From Cyanobium sp. WAJ14-Wanaka (lineage in GTDB: Bacteria > Cyanobacteriota > Cyanobacteriia > PCC-6307 > Cyanobiaceae): a stretch of DNA of 64,000 nt. Position numbers and translations under genes: made by a program. Below the pieces are notes generated by a model that was given only the letters and a program-made list of their open reading frames with translations, did no database searches and had not been told where the DNA came from. The stretch covers positions 1,088,661 through 1,152,660 of the forward strand of contig NZ_JAGQAZ010000001.1 in assembly GCF_024345375.1 (NCBI RefSeq). Direction: 5' to 3'. Positions within the stretch are counted from its first letter, which is position 1. The number at the start of each line of letters is the position of its first letter. Of this stretch, positions 37,871-46,397 are shown one piece after another.

Positions 37871-38329
37871 ATGGCCTACTGGTTGATGAAAAGCGAGCCC
37901 GATGTCTACGGGATCAGCCATCTCCAGGCCGAGGGCACGACCCTCTGGGATGGCATTCGCAACTACCAGGCCCGCAACTTCATGCGCAGCATGGCGGTGG
38001 GCGACCAGGCCTTCTTCTACCACTCAAATACCAAGCCACCGGGGATTGTGGGGCTGATGGAGGTGGTTGAAACCGGGCTCACCGACCCCAGCCAATTCGA
38101 TCCCGCATCAAAGTATTTCGACCCCGCTGCCAGCCCCGCCAAGCCGCGCTGGGATTGCGCCCGCTTGCGCTATTTGCGCACCTTTAGCAATTTCCTCAGC
38201 CTTGATCAGCTCAAGGAATCCTTTGGCCCAGAGGAGCTTGGAGTGGTCAAACGGGGCAACCGCCTTTCAATCCTGCCGGTGCCTGAGGCCAGTGCCCAGA
38301 AGCTCTTCTCCCTCCTGGAGGGGAGCTAG
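37871..38329 (+). CDS. EVE domain-containing protein
   Basis: 152 aa, entirely an EVE (PUA-like) fold: it opens MAYWLMKSEPDVYGI, followed by LWDGIRNYQARNFMRSMAVGDQAFFYHSN and GIVGLMEVV, the set that defines the family (human THYN1 relatives). The fold's cage is built to bind modified bases in nucleic acids, but the target here is unknown. It starts 4 bases after murD and precedes a membrane protein by 11 bases. Confidence 0.9.
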   Translation: MAYWLMKSEPDVYGISHLQAEGTTLWDGIRNYQARNFMRSMAVGDQAFFYHSNTKPPGIVGLMEVVETGLTDPSQFDPASKYFDPAASPAKPRWDCARLRYLRTFSNFLSLDQLKESFGPEELGVVKRGNRLSILPVPEASAQKLFSLLEGS

Positions 38330-38340
38330 CCCCCCTGGCG

Positions 38341-39096
38341 ATGCAGCTGCCCCAGCCCAGACACCAACACCACCCGGCAATCGCCATTCGAGGGGCCCTG
38401 GAGAGGGGCTGGAAAGCCTTCCGCCACTGCCCCTGGGTGTTGATGGGCTTCACCCTGGTTAGTGGGGGTACCAACCTGCTGAGCCAGCTGCTCTATCGCT
38501 ACGAGAGCAGCCGCATCGTGGGTCTATTTGGCCATCCCGATGGCCTGGCCGTTGCCCTGGCCGGCCTGGCCTGGCTGGCCTATGCAGCCACCAGCCTCTG
38601 GTTGGTGGTGGGCCTGATGCGGGGAGCCCAACTCGCCCTAGCTGGCCAGAGACCCAGCCTCCAGAACCTAATGCGCCTTGATGGCCGGGCCATGGCCCGC
38701 TGCGGCGGCACCTTGTTGTTGATCCTGGTGCTCAATGCATTGATTTTGCGGTTTGCCCAGGCCAGTGCCTGGCTGCTGACCCTGCTGCAGCCCTGGCTTG
38801 CTCCCATCCCCCTGGTGGCGGGAGTGGCGGTGGCGGTTTATCTGGCTGCCGATCAAATCCTTTGCCTGCCGCTCACCCTGATCGGCGGGCTATCACCCCT
38901 GGCCTCCTTCCGCAGCGGCCGGGCTGCCGTCGATCCCCACTGGCTCCATGCCCTGGGCCTGACCCTGGTGGTGCTGCTGATTCTGTTGGCCGGTTTTTTG
39001 GTGCTGCCCGTGGGACTGCTGGTGGCCCTGCCGGTGACCTTCTGCACCCTGGCAGCGGCCTACGGGCAACTATTCGCAGAGATCAATTCCCTTTAA
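38341..39096 (+). CDS. Polytopic membrane protein of unknown function
   Basis: 251 aa with about five or six hydrophobic segments (about residues 35-50, 65-90, 115-135, 140-170, 200-240), connected by short loops, and an amphipathic, His-rich N terminus (MQLPQPRHQHHPAIAIRGALERGWKAF). The organisation resembles the DUF2189/DUF975-like integral membrane proteins that have a GWKxF start, but I am not certain of the family. Its last 14 bases overlap the DUF2811 gene on the other strand. Confidence 0.7.
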   Translation: MQLPQPRHQHHPAIAIRGALERGWKAFRHCPWVLMGFTLVSGGTNLLSQLLYRYESSRIVGLFGHPDGLAVALAGLAWLAYAATSLWLVVGLMRGAQLALAGQRPSLQNLMRLDGRAMARCGGTLLLILVLNALILRFAQASAWLLTLLQPWLAPIPLVAGVAVAVYLAADQILCLPLTLIGGLSPLASFRSGRAAVDPHWLHALGLTLVVLLILLAGFLVLPVGLLVALPVTFCTLAAAYGQLFAEINSL

Positions 39097-39358
39097 AACT
39101 GGCTTGGCCTGGAAACAAATTGGCCAGGTAGCAGCGGGTAACCCCCCGATCCTCCAGGCCGTTTTGCACTAAAAAACCCGCCACAGCCGCCTGCACTAGG
39201 CGGTATTGATCCCAATTGGGATGGCCTTCAATGAAGATCTTCATGGCACTGAGCAGGGCTTCGGGCACCTCGGCGCGAAAGCTGACCAGTCCCTCCTCGA
39301 CCTGGGCTACTTGCTCCTTAGGAAGCTTTACCAACTCCTTCGCCACGCCCAGGGCCAT
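39083..39358 (-). CDS. DUF2811-like small protein
   Basis: 91 aa. The segment VPEALLSAMKIFIEGHPNWDQYRLVQAAVAGFLVQNG and the closing RCYLANLF match the DUF2811 pattern seen in cyanobacteria: helix, HPxWDQxR, helix, xRCYLxxLF. It could be a ribbon-helix-helix-like or small helical protein; the function is unknown. It is transcribed towards the membrane protein gene and overlaps its end. Confidence 0.78.
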   Translation of the reverse strand: MALGVAKELVKLPKEQVAQVEEGLVSFRAEVPEALLSAMKIFIEGHPNWDQYRLVQAAVAGFLVQNGLEDRGVTRCYLANLFPGQASFKGN

Positions 39359-39698
39359 TTGCCGCCATCAATTGCCAACCCAGTTAGCCCCCACCCCGCC
39401 AAGGGCGTCAACCAACTGCAAAAAACCGTGGGCCCACCGTTCGCAAGCTGAGATCGCCTGACCCCACAGGGGCCCAACCAAGCAGGGGCGAGGCCTTAGC
39501 CGGACATCAAGCCAAAACCTGGAGAGTCAAGGGACTCGGACGAGCCAGCCAAGTAATCCCCAGGGCCCAGGTGGCCGCTAGCTGCCGGCAGCCTGGCCTG
39601 GGGAAAAGCTGGGGAATTTCCATCCCTGGGCTGGGGAGGGATCAATACCCCAGCAACCATCAGAGCTACTGATCGACCCAAAACCAACTAAACCGGTC
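39359..39698. other. 340-base intergenic region with a strong hairpin, no credible gene
   Basis: I see no protein frame with plausible start and family similarity here (a 63-codon minus-strand frame at 39496-39687 looks random). It contains a long imperfect inverted repeat at 39558-39603 and a smaller one, ATCCC...GGGAT, at about 39622-39642. It might host a structured RNA or the promoters of DUF2811; neither can be decided by reading. Confidence 0.5.
39558..39603. repeat. Long imperfect inverted repeat (hairpin)
   Basis: Outer arms CCCCAGG (39558-39564) / CCTGGGG (39597-39603) pair perfectly. The inner arms CCCAGG/CCTGG and GCCG/CGGC extend the stem with small bulges to a short loop around TAGCTG. 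No T-tract follows on either strand, so it is not a standard terminator. Confidence 0.75.
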
Positions 39699-40097
39699 TC
39701 AGGCTGGATTGAACCCAGCTAGCCCCGCTGCCAAGGCTTGAGCAAAGGCTGGGGCCGCTCCCTGGCTCCAGCTCCCCTCCACCGCCCGCCTTTTAGGGCC
39801 AGGGCCAGGCATGGCCTCTGGACTGAGCAGGAAACGCAGGCCCCAACCATTTCGATCACCTTCCAGCTCAAGCCAAAGCTCCCCCAACTCCCACTCAAGG
39901 GTGATCGATTCCTCTGCCATCAACTGATCCGCAAGGTCCCTGTGCTGGGACTGCAGCTTGGCCACGCCCTGCAGCAGCTCCTGGGCCTCTGCTGCGGTGA
40001 GCTCCGTGGCCCAGCCGCAGCCACCCACCAACACAACATAAGGGTGACGCCTTGGATCGACCAGAAAACGCCAGCCCTCACCCTGTTGAACCAGCAT
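39699..40097 (-). CDS. DUF1818 family protein
   Basis: 132 aa, cyanobacteria-restricted family. It starts MLVQQGEGWRFLVDPRRHPYVVLVGG, followed by the conserved WATELTAAEAQEL, EESITLEWE and LWLELEGDRNGWGLRFLL blocks, and ends in an Ala-rich helix. The composition suggests a small alpha+beta soluble protein. The function is not known. It lies 12 bases downstream of rpoZ and is probably cotranscribed with it. Confidence 0.88.
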   Translation of the reverse strand: MLVQQGEGWRFLVDPRRHPYVVLVGGCGWATELTAAEAQELLQGVAKLQSQHRDLADQLMAEESITLEWELGELWLELEGDRNGWGLRFLLSPEAMPGPGPKRRAVEGSWSQGAAPAFAQALAAGLAGFNPA

Positions 40098-40109
40098 TCC
40101 GGCTAGTTA

Positions 40110-40340
40110 TCAGCCAGGCAGCAGATCGGGTTGATCCTGCTCGTCGCTGAGTTCAATGATCGCCCGCTGCACGGGCTTGACCATCGAGTCATCGAGTAGG
40201 CCATCAAAATCATCGAAACGGCGCTGCTTGGCCCTAAAGGCAATGCGCACGGTGGTGAGGTAGCGGTTGCTGGAGTAGCGAATCAGGCTGTCGGCCCGCT
40301 GGGCCAATTCCTTGTAATTCACACCGATTGCACTTTGCAT
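40110..40340 (-). CDS. rpoZ: RNA polymerase omega subunit
   Basis: 76 aa from the ATG at 40340 (a GTG five codons earlier is the alternative). The family core is visible: [37 protein letters not shown], then the cyanobacterial tail [21 protein letters not shown]. Omega helps assemble RNA polymerase by chaperoning beta'. It is divergent from the Hsp70-like gene and upstream of DUF1818. Confidence 0.93.
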   Translation of the reverse strand: MQSAIGVNYKELAQRADSLIRYSSNRYLTTVRIAFRAKQRRFDDFDGLLDDSMVKPVQRAIIELSDEQDQPDLLPG

Positions 40341-40402
40341 CTTGCCCAAACGCACCTGATCTTGTCTCTAGCGATGATCGTAGGGCAGTCGCGGCCAGAG
40401 GG

Positions 40403-41944
40403 ATGGAAAACACCGGCACCCTGGCGATTGACTTGGGCAGCAGCAGCACCGTGGTGGCATACCAGCCCGCCGGTGGTTCGCCAGAGCTGATTGCCCTTCC
40501 TCCCTACAGCTGCCAGAACCCTCCCCTAATACCCAGCCTGCTCTGGATTGCCAGTGGGGAGCAGGCCAAGCCCCTAATCGGCCGCCAGGTGCTGGACGCC
40601 GGCCTGGCCCGCAGCAATAGCCCCCAACTGCGGCGGGATTTCAAACGCCTGATCGGCTCGGGCGGCCCCGGAGCCAGCGCCGCAGAGGCGGCAGGGGCCC
40701 TGCTGCTGGAACAGATCTGGGCCGCCAAACCCAGCGAGATAAAACCCCAGCGGCTGGTATTGACGGCCCCCATCGACACCTATCGCAGCTACCGGCACTG
40801 GCTCAGCCAGGTCTGCAGCCAGCTGGATGTGGCCGAGGTGGCCCTGGTGGATGAACCCACCGCTGCCGCCATTGGCGCCGGACTACCCCCCGGCAGCACT
40901 GTGTTGGTGGTGGATGTGGGCGGCGGCACCGTCGACCTGGCCCTGGTGACCCTGGAGGGTGGCGAGGGGCGGGCAGCACCGATCGCCCAGCTGCTCCGCT
41001 TTGCCGGCCGCGACCTCAAGGGCAGCCAGCAGGCCCTGCGCTGCGCCCGGGTAATTGGTAAGGCGGGCCTTGCCGTGGGGGGCCGGGACCTCGACCACTG
41101 GATAGCGGCCGAACTGTGCCCGCATTTGCCGATTGAACCGGATCTTCTGGAGGCGGCCGAACGGCTCAAATGCCTGCTGAGCAGCCAGGAGGAGGCGCTG
41201 GTGATCTACGGCCCAGCCGGCCGGCCCCCGCTTGGGCTGCGGATGGGCCGCCCCCAATTGGAGGCTCTTCTGGCAGAGCGGGGCCTAATCGACCAGCTCG
41301 ATGGCTTACTCGATCAGGTGCTGGCCGCCGGCCGCAGCGCCGGCATCACCCCGAAACATATCACCGCCGTACTGCCCGTAGGCGGCAGCAGCCAAATCCC
41401 CCTTTTGCAGCAATGGATCCAGCAACGGCTGGAGGGGGTGCCCCTGCGCGGCAAGCGGCCCGTTGAGGCGGTGGCCCTAGGGGCCCTGGCCCTCACCCCG
41501 GGGGTGCGGTTGATGGATGTGCTCAGCCATGGGGTGTCGCTGCGCTGCTGGGACCAGCGCTCAAATCGCCACCACTGGCATCCCCTGTTTGTGCCCGGCC
41601 AAAGCTGGCCCACGGAGCGGCCCTTTGAGCTGGTGCTGGCCTGCAGCCAGGAGGGTCAAACCTCCCTGGAAATGCACCTGGGCGAGCCCCAAAACGAACA
41701 AAGGGGGGAGGTGGTATTTCAAAACGGCCTGCCCGTATTGCGCCAACGCCGCGCCGGCGCCAGCCAGGTACGGGCCTGGGAAAAGCAACCGGCGGCCATC
41801 CCCCTGCTTCCATCAGGAGTGCAGGGCTGCGACCGGATCCGGGCCAGGCTTTCGATCAATGGCGCAGGCCAACTCAGCGCCCAACTCCACGACCTCCAAA
41901 CCGACAGCCCCCTGGGCGAGCGCCTGCTGGGCCTAGTGCGCTGA
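40403..41944 (+). CDS. Hsp70-family protein without a helical lid
   Basis: 513 aa from the ATG at 40403. The actin-like ATPase domain is complete: phosphate-1 LAIDLGSSSTVVAY (7-20), VDEPTAAAIGAG (149-160), phosphate-2 VVDVGGGTVDLALV (169-182), adenosine motif VLPVGGSSQIPLLQQW (323-338). The C-terminal approximately 140 residues look like a short beta-type substrate domain (DVLSHGVSLRCWD...HPLFVPGQSWP) with no room for the DnaK helical lid. It is therefore a divergent Hsp70, not DnaK; its clients are unknown. Confidence 0.88.
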   Translation: MENTGTLAIDLGSSSTVVAYQPAGGSPELIALPPYSCQNPPLIPSLLWIASGEQAKPLIGRQVLDAGLARSNSPQLRRDFKRLIGSGGPGASAAEAAGALLLEQIWAAKPSEIKPQRLVLTAPIDTYRSYRHWLSQVCSQLDVAEVALVDEPTAAAIGAGLPPGSTVLVVDVGGGTVDLALVTLEGGEGRAAPIAQLLRFAGRDLKGSQQALRCARVIGKAGLAVGGRDLDHWIAAELCPHLPIEPDLLEAAERLKCLLSSQEEALVIYGPAGRPPLGLRMGRPQLEALLAERGLIDQLDGLLDQVLAAGRSAGITPKHITAVLPVGGSSQIPLLQQWIQQRLEGVPLRGKRPVEAVALGALALTPGVRLMDVLSHGVSLRCWDQRSNRHHWHPLFVPGQSWPTERPFELVLACSQEGQTSLEMHLGEPQNEQRGEVVFQNGLPVLRQRRAGASQVRAWEKQPAAIPLLPSGVQGCDRIRARLSINGAGQLSAQLHDLQTDSPLGERLLGLVR

Positions 41945-42000
41945 ATAAACCAACTTGCTAACCAATTAGCCCACGAGCCAGGTACCTGATACAACAGAGC

Positions 42001-42849
42001 TTGCCTATCTCCCCAACTGTCTTGGCCCTACGCCGGAACAAGCTTCCGCGGTTTTGGCTGGGAATCACCCTGGGGTTGGTGACGGCATTTCTTGGCGCGA
42101 CCTACTGGTGGGAGCGCCAATTACCCCAGAAGCTTGAGCAGGCCGGTGCCAGGGGCAACCTGGATTCCTGCCTGCTCTATAGCGACCAGCTAGAGGCCCT
42201 GCGCTGGCTTGGCGGCAGTGCACCCCAGGAGCAGGGTCAATGCCGCAGGCTCAAGGCTGCCCAGCTCTGGCAACAGGAGCAGTGGCTGGCGGCCCTGCGT
42301 TTGCAGGTCCAGCTGGTCAATTCCCCCGCCGGCACCCCCGCCGACCAGCGGCAGTTCGAGGGCTGGCAAACCGAACTGCAAACCCGGGCCCTCGATCGCT
42401 TCCAACAGGGCGACCTGGGCGGGGCCCTGAAACTGCTGGCCGTGATCGGAGAAGACCACAACAGCACTGGCACCGCCGCCGGCGACAACTTCAAGGAGAT
42501 CTGGGCCCGCAACCAACAGCAATTGCAAAGGGCCAAAAAGCTTGTGGCTGAAGCCCGCTGGTGGGAAGCCCTAGATGGCCTAAACCGCCTGGATCACCCC
42601 TGGTTTAGGGGCCAGGCCCAACCCCTCCAAGCCAAGGTGCAGGCAGGGATCAACAAAATGGCGGCCCATGAGCGGGAGCACGATGGCCACGGCAGCCTTC
42701 CCCACACCGTGCCGGCCGACCAACTCGATGCCCAGGTACAAGCCCGCCTGGCCAAGGGTATGGATGAATGGTCTGCCTTTAAGGCTGCCTGCAAGGGCCT
42801 AGGTGGCAAGGTTGTGGAAGCCGGTCCGGAATCGGCCTGCCAGCGCTAG
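42001..42849 (+). CDS. Membrane-anchored protein of unknown function
   Basis: 282 aa from the TTG at 42001: a basic N terminus, one transmembrane helix (about residues 17-35, FWLGITLGLVTAFLGATYW), then a long soluble helical region rich in Gln, Leu and Ala that resembles TPR-like or coiled-coil helices. Two Cys occur in SCLLYSDQLEAL and GQCRRLK, another pair at the C terminus (ACKGLGGK...SACQR). No family recognised. It follows the Hsp70-like gene by 56 bases, so a shared function is possible. Confidence 0.7.
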   Translation: MPISPTVLALRRNKLPRFWLGITLGLVTAFLGATYWWERQLPQKLEQAGARGNLDSCLLYSDQLEALRWLGGSAPQEQGQCRRLKAAQLWQQEQWLAALRLQVQLVNSPAGTPADQRQFEGWQTELQTRALDRFQQGDLGGALKLLAVIGEDHNSTGTAAGDNFKEIWARNQQQLQRAKKLVAEARWWEALDGLNRLDHPWFRGQAQPLQAKVQAGINKMAAHEREHDGHGSLPHTVPADQLDAQVQARLAKGMDEWSAFKAACKGLGGKVVEAGPESACQR

Positions 42850-42893
42850 CGGCCCCATGACAAGATTGGCCACCAACGAGCGCTTAAGGCCTG

Positions 42894-43148
42894 ATGCAGC
42901 CAGTAGATCAGTTGCAGGAAGAAAATCAACTGCAGCCAGGCCAACAGGTGCGGGTTTGCCAGAGCGTGGTGGTGTTTCACCATCCCCAGCACCGTGGCGT
43001 TGCCTTTGATCTCCAGGGCCAGCAGGGTGAAGTGGTTACCGTGCTCAACGACTGGAAAGGACGGGTGATCAGCCCAACCCTGCCGGTGATAGTTGCCTTT
43101 GGCAAATTCCGGGCCCACCTGAGGGCCGACGAAATCGAAGCTGTGTAG
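42894..43148 (+). CDS. ftrV: Ferredoxin-thioredoxin reductase, variable chain
   Basis: Variable subunit of the FeS enzyme that passes electrons from ferredoxin to thioredoxin in the light. The 84-aa protein has the SH3-like core RVCQSVVVFHHPQHRGVAFDLQGQQGEVVTVLNDWKGRVISPTLPVIVAF and the tail KFRAHLRADEIE typical of FtrV. A short Gln-rich N-terminal extension precedes it. The catalytic subunit (ftrC) is not in this window. Confidence 0.92.
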   Translation: MQPVDQLQEENQLQPGQQVRVCQSVVVFHHPQHRGVAFDLQGQQGEVVTVLNDWKGRVISPTLPVIVAFGKFRAHLRADEIEAV

Positions 43149-43159
43149 ATAAAAGCCGC

Positions 43160-43693
43160 CTAATCAGGCCGGAGCAAAAACACCCCTTCCTCTGCATCGA
43201 TGCCCTGCAGGGCCACCTGGATCACCTCATGGCGGCTGGTTGGTATCACCCGCCCGCAAAAATCAGGCTGGATTGGCACCTCGCGATGGCCGCGATCCAC
43301 CATGGCCAGCAAATAAACCCGCCTGGGCCGGCCCCAGGTCTGCAGGGCTTCTAGGGCCGCCCGCACCGTGCGGCCCGTAAAAATCACATCGTCCACCAAG
43401 ACCACCTGGCGGCCCTCCAGGCTGGCCGGCAAATCCGTGGGCTGCACCATCCGGGTACCCACCCGTTCCAGATCATCACGGTGGAAGGTGGGATCCAGGC
43501 TGCCCTGATCAATCGGATGGCCCGCCATGGCCTGCAACCGCGCCGCCAGCACCTCCGCCAGGGCCACGCCGCGGGTGGGGATGCCCACCAAAATCAGCTG
43601 CCTGGGATCGCCGACCCCCTCCAGCACCTGGGAGGCCAGGCGATCCACCGTGCGGCCCAGGTCAGGGGCAGAAAGCACTTCGCGCCGATTCAT
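43160..43693 (-). CDS. pyrR: PyrR: pyrimidine operon regulator / uracil phosphoribosyltransferase
   Basis: 177 aa from the ATG at 43693. It has the PRPP-binding motif VVLVDDVIFTGRTVRAAL and the PyrR-specific GIPTRGVALAEVLAARL, TFHRDDLERVG and LLAMVDRGHREVPIQPDFCGR segments. In Gram-positives PyrR binds pyr mRNA leaders; in cyanobacteria the regulatory role is unproven and uracil salvage may dominate. It converges with ftrV. Confidence 0.93.
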   Translation of the reverse strand: MNRREVLSAPDLGRTVDRLASQVLEGVGDPRQLILVGIPTRGVALAEVLAARLQAMAGHPIDQGSLDPTFHRDDLERVGTRMVQPTDLPASLEGRQVVLVDDVIFTGRTVRAALEALQTWGRPRRVYLLAMVDRGHREVPIQPDFCGRVIPTSRHEVIQVALQGIDAEEGVFLLRPD

Positions 43694-43941
43694 GGGCTCC
43701 AAGCCACGCCGCCCATGCTATTGGCCAAGGCCCTGTTGCCAAAAGCTGACCCAAATGGGATCGGCGGGATCGCCAAGGAACGTTCGATGTAGTTCGATGT
43801 AGGTTGTCAAGAAGGCATGGATCATGCCGCTAGGTGAGACGGGTGAGTTCAATTCCCTCCCAGCAGCAGGTCCAGTGGTTGGACTCCCAAGCCCCTAACG
43901 GGCCCGGGGATAGTCCCGCATTCGCTTCAAAGCGCACAAAT
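43694..43941. other. pyrR-gpmI divergent region with a 10-bp direct repeat
   Basis: About 250 bases without a convincing gene; the frame open from 43834 is continuous with gpmI but its residues do not look like phosphoglycerate mutase. A perfect tandem repeat GTTCGATGTA occurs twice (43782-43791, 43792-43801). Promoters for both flanking genes presumably lie here. Confidence 0.5.
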
Positions 43942-45531
43942 ATGGCCATTGCGCCGGTGGTTCTCGCCATCCTCGACGGCTGGGGGCACCGTTCAGGCGA
44001 CGCCCACAACGCAATTCGGGCGGCCGCAACTCCGGTGATGGATGCCCTCTGGCATGCCTATCCCCACAGCTTGATCGAGGCCAGTGGTGCTGCGGTCGGA
44101 CTGCCCGATCAGCAAATGGGCAATTCAGAGGTGGGTCACCTCACGATTGGCTCAGGACGCATCATTCGCCAAGAATTGGTTCGGATCAGCCAGGCCGTCC
44201 AGGACGGCAGCATTGCCAGCAATCCAGCCCTCAATGCCCTGGCGGACCAGCTGCTAATCAGCGGAGGCAGCCTGCACCTGATCGGGCTCTGCTCCGATGG
44301 CGGAGTGCATAGCCACGTTGACCATCTCGGCGGCCTGCTGCTTTGGGCTGCTGGGCGGGGCCTCAAGGATGTCTGCATCCACGTGATCACCGATGGCCGC
44401 GACACGGCTCCCAACAGTGCCGGTGAATTCATCAACCGGGTGCTGCAGCTGATCAAAGCGGCCGGCATAGGCAGGATCGCCACCCTCTGCGGTCGGTACT
44501 GGGCGATGGACCGCGACAACCGCTGGGAGCGCACCGAAAAGGCCTACCGGCTTTTGACCGCACCCGAGGCCGTAAGCGAGCTGGATCCCATAGCGGCCAT
44601 AGAAGCCTCCTATGGCGAGGGCGTGGGCGATGAATTCCTGGAGCCGCTGCGGCTCAGTGACGACCTAATTGCCCCCGGCGATGGGCTGGTCTGTTTCAAC
44701 TTCCGTCCAGACCGGGTACGCCAATTGATCCGTGCCCTGGTGCTTAAGGATTTCGAGGCATTCGAGCGCCCAGCCATCCCCGATTTGCAGGTGGTCACCT
44801 TCACCCAATATGAAAAGGGCCTGCCTGTTGCCGTCGCCTTCCCTCCCGAGTCGCTGGATGGACTGCTGGGCCAGGTGGTTTCGGAGGCGGGCCTGCGTCA
44901 ATTCCGCACCGCCGAAACCGAGAAATATCCCCACGTGACCTACTTCATGAACGGAGGCATTGAGCAGGCCTTCCCCGGCGAAGACCGCCACCTGGTGCCC
45001 TCGCCGCGGGTTGCCACCTACGACCAAGCTCCCGCCATGTCGGCTGATCAACTCACCGACAGCTGCATCGCGGCCATTCAGAAGGGCATCTATTCGCTGG
45101 TGGTGATCAACTACGCCAACCCAGACATGGTCGGCCACACCGGCAAAATGGAGGCCGCTAAGGAAGCGATCACCACGGTCGACACCTGCGTGGGCCGCCT
45201 GATGGAAGCCACCAACCGCCTGGGTGGGACCATCTTGATCACCGCAGACCACGGCAATGCCGAAACCATGGAGGGCCCCGATGGCCGCCCCTGGACTGCC
45301 CACACCACCAATCCGGTGCCAGTGATCCTGGTGGAGGGTGAAAAACGCAAGTTGCCCGGCCATGGCACAAATGTGCAATTGCGCGATGGCGGCGGCCTGG
45401 CCGACATAGCCCCCACCCTGCTGGAAATTCTTGAACTGACCAAGCCCGCCATGATGAGTGGCCAATCCCTGGTAATTCCAGCCGGCGTTACCAGCGAACC
45501 GAGCCGCATTCCCCAGGCACTTGGCGTCTAG
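43942..45531 (+). CDS. gpmI: 2,3-bisphosphoglycerate-independent phosphoglycerate mutase
   Basis: Interconverts 3- and 2-phosphoglycerate using two Mn ions. 529 aa from the ATG at 43942 ([22 protein letters not shown] follows; the upstream open stretch is ignored). The phosphorylated Ser lies in [12 protein letters not shown]. Further family motifs are [43 protein letters not shown], the metal region [12 protein letters not shown] and [11 protein letters not shown]. It is upstream of secG. Confidence 0.96.
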   Translation: MAIAPVVLAILDGWGHRSGDAHNAIRAAATPVMDALWHAYPHSLIEASGAAVGLPDQQMGNSEVGHLTIGSGRIIRQELVRISQAVQDGSIASNPALNALADQLLISGGSLHLIGLCSDGGVHSHVDHLGGLLLWAAGRGLKDVCIHVITDGRDTAPNSAGEFINRVLQLIKAAGIGRIATLCGRYWAMDRDNRWERTEKAYRLLTAPEAVSELDPIAAIEASYGEGVGDEFLEPLRLSDDLIAPGDGLVCFNFRPDRVRQLIRALVLKDFEAFERPAIPDLQVVTFTQYEKGLPVAVAFPPESLDGLLGQVVSEAGLRQFRTAETEKYPHVTYFMNGGIEQAFPGEDRHLVPSPRVATYDQAPAMSADQLTDSCIAAIQKGIYSLVVINYANPDMVGHTGKMEAAKEAITTVDTCVGRLMEATNRLGGTILITADHGNAETMEGPDGRPWTAHTTNPVPVILVEGEKRKLPGHGTNVQLRDGGGLADIAPTLLEILELTKPAMMSGQSLVIPAGVTSEPSRIPQALGV

Positions 45532-45582
45532 CAAGCCCTGGCCATCTAGCCTGGCCCCATTGCTCAGCAGCTAGTAGCCCAG

Positions 45583-45813
45583 ATGATCAGCTCGGTTTTG
45601 TCCTGGGTATGGATTGGTAGCGGCGTGCTGCTGATTATCAGCGTGCTGCTGCACAGCCCCAAGGGCGATGGCATGGGCGGTCTGGCCTCTAGCGGCGGCT
45701 CAATGTTCACCAGTGCCCGCAGTGCCGAGGACACCCTCAACCGCATCAGCTGGACCCTGCTAGCCATCTTCCTGGGCCTGGCCGTGGTGCTCAGCGCCGG
45801 CTGGCTGAAATAG
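45583..45813 (+). CDS. secG: Protein translocase subunit SecG
   Basis: Small accessory subunit of the SecYEG channel. 76 aa: a first TM (about residues 3-22), a cytosolic loop with the signature LLHSPKGDGMGGLASSGGSMFTSARSAEDTL, and a second TM (about 52-73). The gene ends inside the first copy of a 15-bp tandem repeat. It lies 51 bases after gpmI. Confidence 0.93.
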   Translation: MISSVLSWVWIGSGVLLIISVLLHSPKGDGMGGLASSGGSMFTSARSAEDTLNRISWTLLAIFLGLAVVLSAGWLK

Positions 45814-45859
45814 GCCTGGCTGAATAGGCCTGGCTGAAATAGGCCTGGTTGAAATAGGC
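45801..45859 (+). repeat. Four tandem copies of a 15-bp unit at the secG 3' end
   Basis: Units with the consensus CTGGCTGAAATAGGC: 45801-45815 (includes the secG stop), 45816-45829 (one base shorter), 45830-45844 and 45845-45859 (one substitution), followed by CTCAC. The array fills the spacer between secG and msrB. Confidence 0.92.
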
Positions 45860-45896
45860 CTCACTTACTGCATACAACTTCTCTAATTACTTCTGC

Positions 45897-46379
45897 ATGA
45901 ACCGCCGCGGACTATTGGCCAGCCTTAGTAGCGGCTTTGTCGCCCTCCTTGGCGGCGCCAAAGCGGCGGTGGCCGCCTCAAAAGCGGGCGATCCCGCCTG
46001 GCAACTCAGTGAAAGCCAATGGCGTAAGCGCCTTAGCCCGGAGGCCTTTGTGGTGCTGCGCCAGGAGGGCACCGAGCAACCCTTCAGCAGTGCCCTAAAC
46101 AACGAAAAAAAGGCTGGCACCTTTGTCTGCGCAGGTTGCAAATTGCCCCTGTTCAGCTCCAAGGCCAAATACAACAGCGGCACCGGCTGGCCCAGCTTCT
46201 GGGAACCCCTTGCTGGCGGAGTGGTCACCAAGCTGGATTTCAAACTGCTTCTGCCCCGCAGTGAATACCACTGCCGTCGCTGCGGCGGCCACCAGGGCCA
46301 CGTCTTTGATGACGGCCCCAAGCCAACGGGCAAGCGTTACTGCAACAACGGAGTGGCGCTGAACTTCATTGCCAGCTGA
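45897..46379 (+). CDS. msrB: Exported peptide-methionine (R)-S-oxide reductase
   Basis: Reduces the R-epimer of methionine sulfoxide. 160 aa. The N terminus MNRRGLLASLSSGFVALLGGAKAAVAA looks like a signal sequence with a twin-arginine pair, pointing to the periplasm or lumen. Zinc Cys pairs are at CAGC (78-81) and CRRC (126-129), and the catalytic Cys149 is in RYCNNGVALNF; the family more often has an NS dipeptide after this Cys region. It pairs functionally with the exported MsrA in this window. Confidence 0.93.
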   Translation: MNRRGLLASLSSGFVALLGGAKAAVAASKAGDPAWQLSESQWRKRLSPEAFVVLRQEGTEQPFSSALNNEKKAGTFVCAGCKLPLFSSKAKYNSGTGWPSFWEPLAGGVVTKLDFKLLLPRSEYHCRRCGGHQGHVFDDGPKPTGKRYCNNGVALNFIAS

Positions 46380-46389
46380 GGCTGGCAAT
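46368..46389. terminator. Hairpin between convergent msrB and amt
   Basis: A perfect 9-bp stem ATTGCCAGC (46368-46376) / GCTGGCAAT (46381-46389) with a 4-base loop spans the msrB stop codon in the 18-base spacer to the amt stop. No T-tract; it may act as a bidirectional terminator. Confidence 0.55.
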
Positions 46390-46397
46390 GGCTGGGT

